This document shows positions 1 to 7,989 of a stretch of DNA of 10,649 bases, piece after piece. The stretch spans positions 1 to 10,649 of the forward strand of contig JABDKS010000066.1 of assembly GCA_013002105.1 (NCBI GenBank), given 5' to 3'. Under the pieces are notes generated by a model. The model saw nothing but the letters and a program-made list of their open reading frames with translations. It was not told the origin of the DNA and did not search any database. How positions within the stretch are numbered: the stretch's first letter is position 1; every line of letters begins with the position of its first letter. The DNA is from Pirellulaceae bacterium. GTDB lineage: Bacteria > Planctomycetota > Planctomycetia > Pirellulales > Pirellulaceae. The translations under genes were made by a program, and so were the position numbers.

Positions 1-261
1 TGGTCCAGGTTCCTGCTTCAACACTGGGACGAATTGGACTTCCAGGTTCTAGGACAGACCGATACAGCCGAGGTGCCGACGGACGAAGTGGTGCATCTAA
101 TGATCATCCGTGTCCCCGAACACCTACTGACCCGATTGCCGATGCAGGGCAATCCCGACCCCGCCACTCGATACGCCACCGAGCCGCTGTTCGAGTTGTA
201 CTTTGGCACGCGAGAAGCCGTCGGTGCGATGAAGGAAGCTCGCGACGGAGAAAGCCCGTGA
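1..261 (+). CDS. Type A membrane-anchored hypothetical protein, C-terminal part (cut by left edge)
   Basis: The frame is open from the first base (reading W-S-R-F-L-L-Q-H-W) to a TGA at 259-261, so this is the 3' end of a longer gene and not a short gene starting at the TTG at 34. The visible 86 residues match the C-terminal region of the protein encoded at 7990-8649. Both have FLxxHWxxLxFxVL, then TDEV, then RxPxxL; by eye about 17 of 43 residues are identical across this block. The missing N-terminus probably carries a single membrane helix like that of its paralogue. The stop overlaps the GTG start of the next gene by four bases (GTGA), which suggests translational coupling. I do not recognise a named domain, so function is unknown. 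It is most likely an envelope protein facing the periplasm, by analogy with the complete copy. Confidence 0.8.
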   Translation, partial: WSRFLLQHWDELDFQVLGQTDTAEVPTDEVVHLMIIRVPEHLLTRLPMQGNPDPATRYATEPLFELYFGTREAVGAMKEARDGESP

Positions 262-947
262 TCGATTTGCAAACAACCGACTACGTCCGACCAACCAACA
301 CGACCCGTCCTAAACGGCAGGTCCAATTCTCGTTGTCGACTATCTTGCTGCTGATCGCGGCCATCGCGTCTTGGCTGGGCTACTACAAACTACGGTACGA
401 TTCAGCGGAATTACAGAGAGAAATCGACGCAATGCGGACGCTTGCCCAAGAGCTGATTGTTTCGGACGTAGAGATGTTTGCCGCTGTCCAGCGCCAGGCT
501 GAATGGTACGGGGAGGACGCCTGGGATGTTCACATTCCCGCGACGCGACCCTATGAAGTGAAATTAGCGACCGAAAATATCGGACTGCCGCAAAAGGCCA
601 TCAACACCCGATCGGCGCCGATCGACGCGGGGACACGAACGCTTCAGTTGCGAACCGACAATTCCGGCGACGACGTCGTGATCCGTGTTTTGATTGACGG
701 ACAAACTGCGATCGAAGAACACAAGCCAAGATCCTGGCAGCAATCCGTCGGTAGTAGTGGCCACTGTGTCACTCAGATCTTCCAACGAGACCCCAACGTG
801 CCCTTGGTACTGCGCGAAACAACCTACAAGATTCGCAGGCCCGATGGCGACGTCATCACGCCCGAGCCTGCCCGGGGAATTCAATTCTGGATCGAACCAA
901 CCGTTTCGTCACCGCCGGATCATCCCACCGGATCGGTCGCGAAATAA
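258..947 (+). CDS. Type B single-pass membrane hypothetical protein, copy 1
   Basis: A 229-residue protein of unknown function. It starts with GTG at 258, overlapping the previous stop, with GGAG at 247-250 seven bases upstream. A basic N-terminal stretch (about residues 11-21) is followed by one hydrophobic helix at about 25-42 that begins FSLSTILLL. This resembles the FSLRTLL-type anchor common in small planctomycete proteins. Residues 45-68 look helical and may form a short coiled coil. The rest looks beta-rich and is probably outside the cytoplasm. It is paralogous to the protein at 8646-9296: both share YExxLA (99-104 here), APIxAG (120-125), VLxxG (144-148), a conserved W160 and VGSSG (164-168). 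It is the second gene of an A-B pair and ends 21 bases from the convergent sulfatase gene. No catalytic motif is visible. Confidence 0.85.
   Translation: MIDLQTTDYVRPTNTTRPKRQVQFSLSTILLLIAAIASWLGYYKLRYDSAELQREIDAMRTLAQELIVSDVEMFAAVQRQAEWYGEDAWDVHIPATRPYEVKLATENIGLPQKAINTRSAPIDAGTRTLQLRTDNSGDDVVIRVLIDGQTAIEEHKPRSWQQSVGSSGHCVTQIFQRDPNVPLVLRETTYKIRRPDGDVITPEPARGIQFWIEPTVSSPPDHPTGSVAK
609..624. repeat. 16-bp perfect palindrome inside the type B gene
   Basis: CGATCGGC is followed directly by its exact reverse complement GCCGATCG. It falls on codons 118-122 (R-S-A-P-I) of the type B protein. The conserved API motif partly dictates the sequence, so this may be a codon accident. Its presence is certain but its function is not. 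Confidence 0.5.
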
Positions 948-968
948 AGTCGGACAACGCCGCTAAAG

Positions 969-2429
969 TTAAAAGTCTCGAAAAGGGCCACGTGGTTCGG
1001 CGGCCTCCATTCTCGCCGTCCAAGCGGCGTACCGTTCTTTGATCATGCCCAAGATCTCGGGATGCTGCGAGGACAGGTCATTCTTTTCGGCGACGTCCGT
1101 TTCTAAATCAAATAATCCGCCTGAGGTTCCACCCATATCGACCCATTTCCATTTACCTACACGGACGCCAATTTGATCCTTGCGTTTCCAAAACATCTCC
1201 TCGCGCGGTGACTCTGTTTCACCACGCAAGATCGGCCACCAGTCGAATCCATCCAGCTGGACACCCTCTGGCATCGTGGCTCCCGTCGCTACCACCAAGC
1301 TTGGCAGAATTTCTAAACTGGTCAAAAACTGATCGTTCACGCTTCCAGGCGGAATACTCCCCGCCGGCCAGCGTACCAGGCAAGGAACGCGAATGCCGCC
1401 TTCCCATGTCTGCCCTTTCTTTCCTCTCAGCGGTGCGTTGTCGCTTCCACCGCCGCCACCGTTATCCGAAAAGAAAATGATGATGGTGTTATCGAGCCAA
1501 CCCCTCGAATCGATTTTGTCGATCACCTTCCCAATCGACGCGTCCATGCAAGTGACCGCTGCACGGTAATCCCGAGTTCGCGCCTCGCTGGTAACCACTT
1601 TCGCAGATCCCCCGTAACGATACTTCGGCGTCACGCGATACTCCGGGTCGATCTCTGGGTACATCCCCTTGTACTCATCGGGCGCCTGCACGGTCGAACG
1701 AATTGCGGGATCGAGCGCCGACGACCCATGGGGTGCATTGAATGGCAGATAGAGCAAAAACGGATTCGCATCGGACTGCTCCTCCAAGAATCGCAACGCT
1801 TCTCGCTCAAACAGCGTGGTGCAATACGTGCCCCTGTCCTCTTGGGTTGCATCCAAATTGCGGTACATGCTGGGCACGCCGTAACGTTCGTGCGTATAGT
1901 AGTCGATGCCGGTATTTACAAATCCGTAAAAATCATCGAACCCGCGAGACGTGGGTAGATACCGTTTCAACGTCCCCAAATCCCACTTGCCGTAGATCCC
2001 ACTTCGGTACCCGGCAGATTTTAGAATCTGCGGCATCAAAATCTCACGTAGATCCATTCCCCCGATCCGCTCGAACGTCACCTGGTACTCTTCGTGCGTA
2101 TATTCTTTGCCATAATCCGGTGCCTCGTTACGGATCATGTCATAGACGCCGTTGCGTTGCGGATAACGCCCGGTCAACAAAGCCCCGCGCGATGGAGTGC
2201 ATGCCGGCCAGGCAACATAGAAATTCGTCAGCCGAGTTCCTTCATTTGCCAGCCGATCCAGATTCGGTGTGATGACACCGTTGCCCAACACGCCCAGATC
2301 GTTGTATCCCTGGTCATCCGAAACGATCAGCAGCACATTGGGTGGCGCCGCGGCGGCGAAAACACCCCAACAAAAGACGCTCAACAACCCCATCGAGCCA
2401 GACCAACCACACCGGGGGTACTTTCGCAT
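969..2429 (-). CDS. Secreted sulfatase (formylglycine-dependent, arylsulfatase family)
   Basis: A complete sulfatase of the alkaline-phosphatase fold that hydrolyses sulfate esters; the substrate is not predictable here and may be a sulfated glycan. I place the start at the ATG at 2429, because GGGAG lies five bases upstream; an in-frame ATG at 2441 lacks a Shine-Dalgarno site and would add four residues (numbering below uses that longer form, 490 aa). Residues 17-32 form a hydrophobic signal peptide ending in AAAA. Metal-binding SDDQG is at 41-45. The signature CTPSR is at 81-85, with C81 the residue converted to formylglycine, followed by GALLTGRY. NAPH is at 235-238, SDNGG at 325-329 and EGGIRVP at 347-353. 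The usual GKWHLG is GKWDLG here (151-156), so an active-site histidine is aspartate. It is the last gene of the minus-strand operon, about 50 bases after the DUF1501 gene. Confidence 0.95.
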   Translation of the reverse strand: MRKYPRCGWSGSMGLLSVFCWGVFAAAAPPNVLLIVSDDQGYNDLGVLGNGVITPNLDRLANEGTRLTNFYVAWPACTPSRGALLTGRYPQRNGVYDMIRNEAPDYGKEYTHEEYQVTFERIGGMDLREILMPQILKSAGYRSGIYGKWDLGTLKRYLPTSRGFDDFYGFVNTGIDYYTHERYGVPSMYRNLDATQEDRGTYCTTLFEREALRFLEEQSDANPFLLYLPFNAPHGSSALDPAIRSTVQAPDEYKGMYPEIDPEYRVTPKYRYGGSAKVVTSEARTRDYRAAVTCMDASIGKVIDKIDSRGWLDNTIIIFFSDNGGGGGSDNAPLRGKKGQTWEGGIRVPCLVRWPAGSIPPGSVNDQFLTSLEILPSLVVATGATMPEGVQLDGFDWWPILRGETESPREEMFWKRKDQIGVRVGKWKWVDMGGTSGGLFDLETDVAEKNDLSSQHPEILGMIKERYAAWTARMEAAEPRGPFRDF

Positions 2430-2481
2430 GAGGGCTCCCATTCGAACAAGCTAGAAATTTAGAGAGTAACGACTTGGCACG

Positions 2482-3897
2482 TCATGCGAAGATGTCATTA
2501 GTCACATGACCGGCGACATCGGTTAATCGAAAATCGCGACCAGCATAACGATAGGTCAATCGCGTATGATCCAGACCCAGCAGATGCAAGATCGTGGCGT
2601 GTAAATCGTGCACGTGCATCTTCTTTTCGGTGGCATAGTAGCCGTAGTCATCGGTCGCACCATAGGCGTATCCGCCTTTGACGCCGCCGCCGGCCATCCA
2701 CATCGTGAATCCATGCGGGTTGTGATCGCGTCCATTATTTCCTTGCGCGGTTGGCGTTCTCCCGAATTCACCGCCCCACAAGACCAGTGTGTCCTTGAGC
2801 AATCCACGAGCCTTTAAGTCCGTCAAAAAACCAGCGATCGGCTTATCGACTTCCGCCGCGTTTTTTGTATGCCCGTGATACAAATTGCTGTGTTGGTCCC
2901 ACTGAACTTCGCTGTCGCTGTGGGTGACTTGAACAAACCGAACGCCACGTTCCAGAAAACGTCTCGCCAATAAACATTGCCTCCCAAAATCTTCTGTGAG
3001 CGGATCGTCGATACCGTAGAGTTGTTTGGTAGGGCCGGTTTCGTTGGCCAAGTTTTGCACATCAGGCATCGTCGCTTGCATCCGAAACGCTAGTTCAAAC
3101 GAATTCAAACGACCTTCGAGCGCCTGGTGCTTTCCCGCGACCGACATGTAATCGCGATTCATCGCGGCGATCAAATCGAGCTGTCGTCGCTGCAATTCCG
3201 GATCAATCCGCGTGTTGCGAATGTGCTTGACCTTGGCCGCAGCCGCCGACAGGCTCGCGTTACCAATCGGTGTCCCCTGACAGTGGGCCGGCAAAAATGC
3301 GGCACCCCAATTGTTGACGCCACCATGTGCCAGCGTGGGACAAATGGTGACAAATGCCGGCAGATTCTGATTTTCTGTACCCAACCCGTAAGTGACCCAG
3401 GACCCTAAGCTGGGACGGACGAATTGGTCGCTGCCGGTATGCATCTTTAATAACGCGCCGCCGTGAGCCGGATTGGTTCCGTGGACCGACCGCAAGATGC
3501 ACAGGTCGTCGATATGGCGGGCGACATTGGGAAACAATTCGCTGACCGGCAGCCCGCTTTCACCGTACTGCCGAAATTTCCAAGGTGATTTCAACAGGTT
3601 TGTCTGTTTGGCAAACGTAACGCGAGGTAATGCAAAAGGCAGCGGTTTGCCGTCGTCACGAGTCAGTAGAGGCTTCGGATCAAACGTATCAACATGAGAG
3701 GGACCACCCTTCATGAACAAAAACACGATCCGTTTAGCGCGGGCCGGCAAGTGCGGAACTTTGGCGGCCAGCGGCGACGCCACCGCACTGTTGGCAACCG
3801 CTTCATCCTGCAACATCGCGGTTAGCGCCAGATGTCCAAACCCAACCGCGGACGTTTTTAATAATTGGCGTCGTGTCGATAAGCCAAACTCATTCAC
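2482..3897 (-). CDS. DUF1501 family protein, Tat-exported
   Basis: A full-length 471-residue DUF1501 protein, a family abundant in Planctomycetota and distantly related to the sulfatase/alkaline phosphatase fold; its reaction is not established. The start is GTG at 3897, with GAGG eight bases upstream overlapping the end of the preceding gene. The N-terminus STRRQLLKTSAVGF (residues 7-20) is a twin-arginine signal with R9-R10, so the folded protein is probably exported. Typical family blocks are present: FLFMKGGPSHVDTFDPK (59-75), GGEFGRTP (375-382), GRDHNPHGF (389-397) and HVHDLHATILHLLGLDH (428-444). Histidine and aspartate residues in these blocks are plausible metal ligands. The gene follows the PSCyt1/DUF1549/DUF1553 gene after a five-base gap, which is the standard planctomycete arrangement and implies joint expression and probably a joint role. 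It leads into the sulfatase gene. Confidence 0.95.
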   Translation of the reverse strand: MNEFGLSTRRQLLKTSAVGFGHLALTAMLQDEAVANSAVASPLAAKVPHLPARAKRIVFLFMKGGPSHVDTFDPKPLLTRDDGKPLPFALPRVTFAKQTNLLKSPWKFRQYGESGLPVSELFPNVARHIDDLCILRSVHGTNPAHGGALLKMHTGSDQFVRPSLGSWVTYGLGTENQNLPAFVTICPTLAHGGVNNWGAAFLPAHCQGTPIGNASLSAAAAKVKHIRNTRIDPELQRRQLDLIAAMNRDYMSVAGKHQALEGRLNSFELAFRMQATMPDVQNLANETGPTKQLYGIDDPLTEDFGRQCLLARRFLERGVRFVQVTHSDSEVQWDQHSNLYHGHTKNAAEVDKPIAGFLTDLKARGLLKDTLVLWGGEFGRTPTAQGNNGRDHNPHGFTMWMAGGGVKGGYAYGATDDYGYYATEKKMHVHDLHATILHLLGLDHTRLTYRYAGRDFRLTDVAGHVTNDIFA

Positions 3898-3902
3898 AAC
3901 AG

Positions 3903-6776
3903 TTACCTCAGGTAAATGAATTCATTACTGGCAAACAAACTCTGACACAGCAGCGACCACGCTCGGTGTTCTTCGATCGGATCGATGCTGGCCGATCCCG
4001 TCAGGGCCCGCGATGTCAGGTCGTCTACAAACGCGACCGCCCGCTCCTTTTCCGTCTCGGTCGCCCGACGTCCCAATGCGATGTTGTACGCTAGATCGAC
4101 CCGAGCCCGGTCCTGACTCACCTGTCGCATTAACTGATCGGCAAGTTGATCGGCGGAATCCATTACCAAATCTGCGTTCAACATCAACAGTGCCTGGGGC
4201 GCCACCACGGTCGCGCCGCGAGTTCCCGTTGGCATGGTGGGATCCGGGAAATCGAACTGCGTGAACAGCGAGTAAAGATTGTTGCGAACCACCGGCAGGT
4301 AGATTGCCCGCCGCAGACTGTCGTATTTCGTATGATCAACCGACGTGTGATTGAACACGAACTGCCGATTGCGCAGCGGGATGGTTTTTCCATCCATTGA
4401 TTGATCCAAACGGCCAGCCACTGCCAACATCGCATCGCGAATTTGTTCCGCATCCAGTCGCTGCAGGGGAAACTTCCAGAGCAAGCGATTCTGTGGATCC
4501 ACCTCAGTGCCGTTCGTCACAAAACCCGTAGCCGACATCCGATAAGTATTGGATGCCAAAATCAAACGATGCAAACTCTTGGTCGACCAGCCCGACTCCA
4601 TCAGATACCGTGCAAGGTAGTCCAACAGATCAGGATGCGAGGGTCGATCGCCTAACGCTCCAAAATTTTCTGTCGTCGCCACGATGCCACGACCGAAGTG
4701 CCATGCCCAGATCCGGTTGGCATAGACTCTTGCCGTCAACGGATGCTGTGTGCTCGCCATCCATCTGGCCAACTGCAACCGGCCGCTCTGATTGGTAGGA
4801 AAAACGGAACGGGCAGTTGACGCTCGCATCACTTCAGGAAACTCGCGTGCCACAAGTTTTCCAAAATTACGGTGACTACCACGGATGTGAATTGGCAACT
4901 GATCCTCGACGGCGTCATCGCAAACTCCCATCGCGGAATCTTCGTCCGGTGCATTGCTCTCGATCACGCGAGCTTGCTCCATCAAGTCGTAATATTTGGC
5001 AAGTTGCTCTGCATTCAACGCGAACTCCGCCTTGGCTGGCACCGCTAAGAACCCGGACAGGTCGTACAGGGCCGCCCGCGCGATTTCCAGGTCCGGATCG
5101 TCCAATTTCTTTGCACCGGGTTTTTCGTTCCGAGCAGCCGCCAGGGCCGATTCGGCACTGGTGAACAGCGGGTGAAAGTATTGCCCAACCGCCTCGCCTG
5201 AATTGGCCAATTCGTGCCATTTGCCAAACAACGGGTCGCTGCGGTGGTACTCCAAATGCAACCGGCAATGATGCAAAATGCGAGGGTGCAGTCCAAGAGG
5301 TTCCGCTATTTCAGCGACGTGATTTAGCGATGCGGACGTGTCGAATTGAGTGCATGCGACCAGGTACTCGGCGGCGTTTGCGCGAGCGACACCACGTAGT
5401 TCCACAATGGCTGCGTTCTTGAAACTCGTTGCGGCTTTTTTCTTTGCCGCGATTTCCGCGTCAACAATTTTTAATTGTGCTGTCTGCAGTTCGGTTGCAA
5501 AAGAATGCTCGAACCAATGTTTGATCGCTCCGGTTTTTGTATCCGCAAATGTCCGCGTGCTCTTCAATATCGCTGCCAGCGAGTAATAATCAGATTGTTT
5601 GATCGGATCAAATTTGTGATCGTGACAGCGGACACATCCGAACGTCATTCCCAGGAACGCTTTGCCCATCGCATCCAATTGCTCGTCGATCGCATCCATC
5701 TGCAATTTTTCGCGATCGGGTTCTGCCAATACCTTTGCACCCAATGCCAAAAAACCGGTCGCCGTCTTGGTTTGTCGATTGGCGCCGGGCACGAGATCGC
5801 CAGCGATCTGCTCGATCAAGAACCGATCAAACGGCTTGTCGTCGTTAAAGGCGTCAACGACGTAGTCACGGTATCGCCAGGCGTTGCCGAAAGCCAAATT
5901 TTCGTCCAACCCGTTCGAATCCGCGTACCGCGCAACATCCAACCAATGTCGTCCCCAGCGAACACCGTATTGGGGCGACGCCAGTAACCGCTCGACCAAC
6001 TGATGATAAGCATCGGGCGAGTCATCTTGCACGAACGCTTCTATCTCTTGTGGCGTGGGGGGCAAACCGATTAAGTCAAACGTAACGCGACGAATCAGAG
6101 TACGACGATCGGCCGGGGGTGCCGGTTGGAGTCCAACGTTTTCCAAATGCGAAAGTACAAACGCGTCTATTGGCGTGCGAACCCACTTTGGGTTGTCGAC
6201 GTCCGGCAATGACGGATCCGAGACCCGCTGCAGTGACCAAAACTGGCGGCCTTCGGCAATCGACATGCCGCTCGGTCCGGGTTCTGCTGAGTCGGTAGCG
6301 GTACCCGCATCAGACGCCCGGCGGGGATCGGGCGCACCCATCTCGACCCAGCGTTGCAGATCGGCAACTTCTTGTTTGGACAGCGGACCCGAGGGCGGCA
6401 TTTGCAGGTCTTGGTTTTGGTAGCGGACCGCTTCGATCAACAAGGTGACGCCCGTGTCGCCGACCACAAGCGGATTTCCCGAATCGCCACCCTGTGCGAT
6501 CGAGTCACGTGAATCCAGACGCAATCCACCACTGTCCTGGTCACCCGCGTGACATTCGTAGCAGTGAGTCACGAGCAATGGACGGATTCGTTTTTCAAAA
6601 AACTCCCGTTGTTGGTCCGGTATCGTCGGATCTCCGGCCCAGCTGCTACCAGATGCGGTCAACAGCAGTAACCAGCAGGCGACTGCAAAGACACATCGGC
6701 ACATTCGTCCGGTCGATGGAGGGATGGTGGGGGGCATGACGTTTTGGCAGGAAGAATTCGACGCCGGGTGAGACAC
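3903..6776 (-). CDS. Planctomycete cytochrome-type protein (PSCyt1 - DUF1549/PSCyt2 - DUF1553/PSD1)
   Basis: A large exported protein, 957 residues from the GTG at 6776. ATGs at 6737 (residue 14) and 6704 (residue 25) are also possible; none has a clear Shine-Dalgarno site, and all keep the signal helix at about 28-47. Domain order: PSCyt1 with heme-type motif CYECH at 72-76 and a possible axial methionine in QMPP (126); DUF1549 at about 197-405, including a second CXXCH (CVRCH, 381-385); a poorly conserved middle with a likely coiled coil at 425-460 and IHIRGSH at 629-635; then DUF1553 from about 659, with RVYANRIWAWHFGRG (683-697), to the C-terminal NEFIYLR. The domain combination suggests a periplasmic c-type heme protein, but activity is unproven. 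It is the first gene of the operon with DUF1501 and the sulfatase, and is divergent from the PLP enzyme gene. Confidence 0.93.
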   Translation of the reverse strand: MSHPASNSSCQNVMPPTIPPSTGRMCRCVFAVACWLLLLTASGSSWAGDPTIPDQQREFFEKRIRPLLVTHCYECHAGDQDSGGLRLDSRDSIAQGGDSGNPLVVGDTGVTLLIEAVRYQNQDLQMPPSGPLSKQEVADLQRWVEMGAPDPRRASDAGTATDSAEPGPSGMSIAEGRQFWSLQRVSDPSLPDVDNPKWVRTPIDAFVLSHLENVGLQPAPPADRRTLIRRVTFDLIGLPPTPQEIEAFVQDDSPDAYHQLVERLLASPQYGVRWGRHWLDVARYADSNGLDENLAFGNAWRYRDYVVDAFNDDKPFDRFLIEQIAGDLVPGANRQTKTATGFLALGAKVLAEPDREKLQMDAIDEQLDAMGKAFLGMTFGCVRCHDHKFDPIKQSDYYSLAAILKSTRTFADTKTGAIKHWFEHSFATELQTAQLKIVDAEIAAKKKAATSFKNAAIVELRGVARANAAEYLVACTQFDTSASLNHVAEIAEPLGLHPRILHHCRLHLEYHRSDPLFGKWHELANSGEAVGQYFHPLFTSAESALAAARNEKPGAKKLDDPDLEIARAALYDLSGFLAVPAKAEFALNAEQLAKYYDLMEQARVIESNAPDEDSAMGVCDDAVEDQLPIHIRGSHRNFGKLVAREFPEVMRASTARSVFPTNQSGRLQLARWMASTQHPLTARVYANRIWAWHFGRGIVATTENFGALGDRPSHPDLLDYLARYLMESGWSTKSLHRLILASNTYRMSATGFVTNGTEVDPQNRLLWKFPLQRLDAEQIRDAMLAVAGRLDQSMDGKTIPLRNRQFVFNHTSVDHTKYDSLRRAIYLPVVRNNLYSLFTQFDFPDPTMPTGTRGATVVAPQALLMLNADLVMDSADQLADQLMRQVSQDRARVDLAYNIALGRRATETEKERAVAFVDDLTSRALTGSASIDPIEEHRAWSLLCQSLFASNEFIYLR

Positions 6777-6886
6777 CGGGTAGTCGACTCTCTATTCTAA
6801 TCAGCTGGCACGCTGCGATCGGATCGCAGGACATCCATAGCGTACCCAATGCGTGCCGGCCAGACAAAGAAAGCCGGATTCCAGCA
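6777..6886. promoter_or_regulatory. Divergent intergenic region between sulfatase operon and PLP enzyme gene
   Basis: These 110 bases separate two outward-reading transcription units, so promoters in both directions are expected here. A TAGAAT hexamer on the minus strand (6799 down to 6794) resembles a -10 box, but no good -35 sits at the right distance. A short AGTCGACT palindrome lies at 6782-6789. No strong ribosome-binding site is visible on either side. The promoter role is inferred from layout. Confidence 0.5.
6813..6829. promoter_or_regulatory. 17-bp inverted repeat, candidate operator
   Basis: CTGCGATC and its exact reverse complement GATCGCAG are separated by a single G. A symmetric site of this size, 58 bases before the PLP enzyme start and 37 bases before the start of the divergent operon (GTG at 6776), is placed as a dimeric repressor or activator site would be. 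The symmetry is directly seen; the regulatory role is inferred. No regulator gene is present in the window. Confidence 0.45.
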
Positions 6887-7906
6887 ATGCAATCGATTCA
6901 AATCGCCACAATTGACGACGTTCGCCAGGCGGCTGCGGTGATTCGCCGTCACCTGACTCCCGCGCCATTGATTCGATCTTATGCGCTCGAGCAGCAGCTC
7001 GGCTTGGGGCGTAATCGTCGCGTCTGGTTAAAGGATTACGGATGGACACCGGTCCGATCATTCAAGTTGATGGGGGCACTGAACTGGATGTCGCAACACA
7101 GCGACGCGATTGGTGATCGTCCCGTGGCCGCCCATTCATCCGGAAACTTTGCGTCTGGAATTGCCTTTGCCGCCAGAGAATTCAACAAGCAGGTCATCAT
7201 CGTGATGCCCGACAATGCCCCGCAGACAAAGTTTGACTTGACCCGATCCTTCGGTGCCGAAATTCGCACTTACAACAAAGCGACGGATCATTTGACCGGA
7301 ATTCGTGACCAGCTAACGAGTCAGATCGCTAACGAAGAAAACGCGGTGGCAGCGTCGCCGTACAATGATCCGCACGTCATTGCTGGCAACGGCGTCGGTG
7401 GTTTGGAAATCGTCGATGAACTCGGTCGACAAGGTCGAATGGTCTCGCACTTCTTTTGCCAAGTCAGTGGGGGTGGATTGATGGCCGGACACGCCTTAGC
7501 GATTCACGACGGATTCCCCGACGCGGTCATCATCGGCGTCGAACCGGAGAGGGCCGATGACTTTCGCCGATCGCTCGCGGAGGGCAAACGCGTGCGAGTG
7601 GAACAGCCCGAGAGCATTTGCGACGGTCTGCTTTCTTACGATGTGGGTGAACACAATTGGCCGATTCTGCAGCAGCTAGTCAACACGGCAGTCACGGCGT
7701 CCGATCTTCAAACCCGCCGCGCGATGAAATGGTTGTTTGACCATCACGGATTGCGCACCGAACCGTCCGGTGCCATCGCTTTGGCTGCCGCGATGGATTG
7801 CCAAATCGATTTCACCAAATACGAAGGCGGCGAAGGAGATATCGTGATTGTGGTCAGTGGCCGGAACGTCGATCAAGCAGCATTCGAAAACTGGATCGAC
7901 GTCTAA
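6887..7906 (+). CDS. PLP-dependent threonine/serine dehydratase-like enzyme (fold type II)
   Basis: A 339-residue enzyme of the tryptophan-synthase-beta fold, close to catabolic threonine dehydratase and serine racemase in length (about 320-340 residues) and lacking the ACT regulatory domain of biosynthetic IlvA. Members use PLP to eliminate water from threonine or serine, giving a 2-oxo acid and ammonia, or to racemise serine. The PLP lysine is K60 in SFKLMGA (58-64). SSGNFASG (84-91) corresponds to the usual S-x-G-N-H-A-Q-G loop. SGGGLMAG (194-201) is the phosphate-binding glycine loop. EPSGAIALAA (292-301) and SGRN (324-327) complete the family pattern. Departures from the classical motifs (M62 for R, F88 for H, R326 for G) leave the exact substrate open. 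ATG at 6887 fits the family N-terminus, though no clear ribosome site precedes it. Probably cytoplasmic. It stands alone: 83 bases separate it from the next gene. Confidence 0.88.
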   Translation: MQSIQIATIDDVRQAAAVIRRHLTPAPLIRSYALEQQLGLGRNRRVWLKDYGWTPVRSFKLMGALNWMSQHSDAIGDRPVAAHSSGNFASGIAFAAREFNKQVIIVMPDNAPQTKFDLTRSFGAEIRTYNKATDHLTGIRDQLTSQIANEENAVAASPYNDPHVIAGNGVGGLEIVDELGRQGRMVSHFFCQVSGGGLMAGHALAIHDGFPDAVIIGVEPERADDFRRSLAEGKRVRVEQPESICDGLLSYDVGEHNWPILQQLVNTAVTASDLQTRRAMKWLFDHHGLRTEPSGAIALAAAMDCQIDFTKYEGGEGDIVIVVSGRNVDQAAFENWIDV

Positions 7907-7989
7907 TACCTTGTCGTTCCAACTCGGGTACCTAACGCTAATATCGCACCAATCCCCCAGTTAATCTCCACCCGATTCGCCCCGTATCA

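Noticed and set aside
1742..2272. 176-residue plus-strand open frame opposite the sulfatase gene
   Set aside because: It is antisense to a gene with intact sulfatase motifs, and its product has unusual composition and no recognisable domain.
5200..5213. 14-bp palindrome GAATTGG/CCAATTC
   Set aside because: A palindrome this short is expected about 0.65 times by chance in this window, and it lies deep inside the coding sequence of the cytochrome-type protein.
7911..7944. Possible sigma-70 promoter (TTGTCG and TAATAT) upstream of the second type A gene
   Set aside because: The spacer is 22 bases, too long for a standard promoter, and the -35 match is poor. Only the TAATAT is mentioned, in the gene entry.
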